Source: Odontesthes bonariensis
Taxonomy: Eukaryota > Chordata > Actinopteri > Atheriniformes > Atherinopsidae
Assembly (NCBI RefSeq): GCF_027942865.1
Contig: NC_134510.1
Coordinates: 16,103,709 to 16,167,708, forward strand
Reading direction: 5' to 3'
Length of the DNA: 64,000 nt
The position numbers and the translations under genes were made by a program. Under the pieces are notes generated by a model, which worked only from the letters and a program-made list of their open reading frames with translations, did no database searches and was not told the origin of the DNA. Shown piece after piece: positions 63,501-64,000 of the stretch. Each line of letters starts with the position of its first letter. Within the stretch, counting starts at the first letter, position 1.

Positions 63501-64000
63501 GGTGTAAGTTTAAACGATTTCAGTCAAGTCAAATGCTAACTATTTGCGTTTCTGGAGTAAACTTGGCTTGGCCCTGTTTACATGTTCTGCCACTGCTGTT
63601 TACAGCCAGTGGTTAGTCAGCTTTCTGCTTCCCTGTTCCCTGTGTTGTTCTTTATATATCTGCTCTCAGCCACTGTGTACAAGCTTGTAATTCAGCCAAA
63701 GGAGAGAAGAAAAGATGCAGCAGGAGGCAGGTCAGATGCAATTTTAACCTCCAACTGAAAGCCCATCTCACAGCTTGTTTCCAATTAGGAGGTCCTGCCA
63801 AGTACGATTGTATGAGCAAGATGGAGTGAGAGGTGAGGGGCGAGTCACAGAAGAGTGGGAAACAAACTGAGAGGAAGTTGGGGGTCGAAAAAAGGAACAC
63901 AAAGAACAAAAACGGCGAGAGCCTGCGAAGCTAAAAAGATGGAGGGAGAGTAAAAGAAAGAGGCAGAAAAGAAAAAAACGCATAGAAGCTATCCAGCAGG
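60534..64000 (+). other. ext1: ext1 intron 1 (start)
   Basis: Begins with a consensus GTGAGT donor. No second coding exon was recognised up to the window end; EXT1 intron 1 is very long in vertebrates. It holds one SINE at about 60.8 kb and a short (TA)n run near 63,468. Confidence 0.8.
60806..60981 (+). mobile_element. tRNA-derived SINE
   Basis: Starts with an A-box-like TGGCGTAGTGGGTTGTGCAG, continues with CATGTACTGGGGCTACAGTC, then the conserved body CGGCCTTTGCTGCATGTCAT and the C/T-rich CCCCTCTCTCTGCCCCCTGT, and ends with AAAGGGATGAAAAGCCC plus an A-rich tail. I recognise the type as a widespread teleost SINE. The B box is degenerate, so the copy is probably silent. Confidence 0.8.

Overview
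The window is vertebrate genomic DNA, most likely from a teleost fish. It is AT-rich and intron-bearing, with human-like proteins encoded in short exons. It also carries fish-type transposable elements: L2-type LINE relics, a tRNA-derived SINE, several short terminal-inverted-repeat (TIR) elements and many microsatellites. No bacterial, viral or CRISPR-like system is visible.

Layout. Positions 1-1617 are a rearranged LINE copy. 1.6-30 kb is a gene desert holding an L2 LINE (about 12.2-14.43 kb) that is itself interrupted by a 308-bp TIR element, a 575-bp TTAA-flanked element (21.37-21.94 kb), and a pair of roughly 300-bp inverted repeats about 4.3 kb apart (20.4 and 25.0-25.3 kb). Three genes follow on the minus strand: lratd2 (single coding exon, 29,988-30,815), nsmce2 (six coding exons, 33,540-36,289) and washc5 (28 coding exons, 37,090-46,109, assembled here to exactly 1,159 codons plus stop). 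From 50.4 to 52.2 kb there is a cluster of nested DNA transposons. At 58.4-60.5 kb a GC-rich leader and the large first coding exon of ext1 lie on the plus strand. The rest of ext1 runs past the right edge.

The four genes correspond to human chromosome 8q24 genes (EXT1, WASHC5, NSMCE2, LRATD2), so this is a compact fish version of that block. TRIB1, which lies between NSMCE2 and LRATD2 in human, is not seen. The genes are neighbours by ancestry, not a functional operon: endosomal actin regulation (washc5), SMC5/6 SUMO ligation (nsmce2), an LRAT-fold protein (lratd2) and heparan sulfate synthesis (ext1).

The observations most worth checking are: a candidate alternative segment at nsmce2 exon 2, which ends in the same phase as exon 3 and contains a human-like PxLxxLVExKF pattern; two consecutive GC-AG introns in washc5; the inverted-repeat pair at 20.4/25.3 kb; the nested transposons; and GCTAAC/GTTAGC palindromes near the starts of ext1, washc5 and nsmce2. 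All alignments were done by eye, and family sequences were compared from memory.
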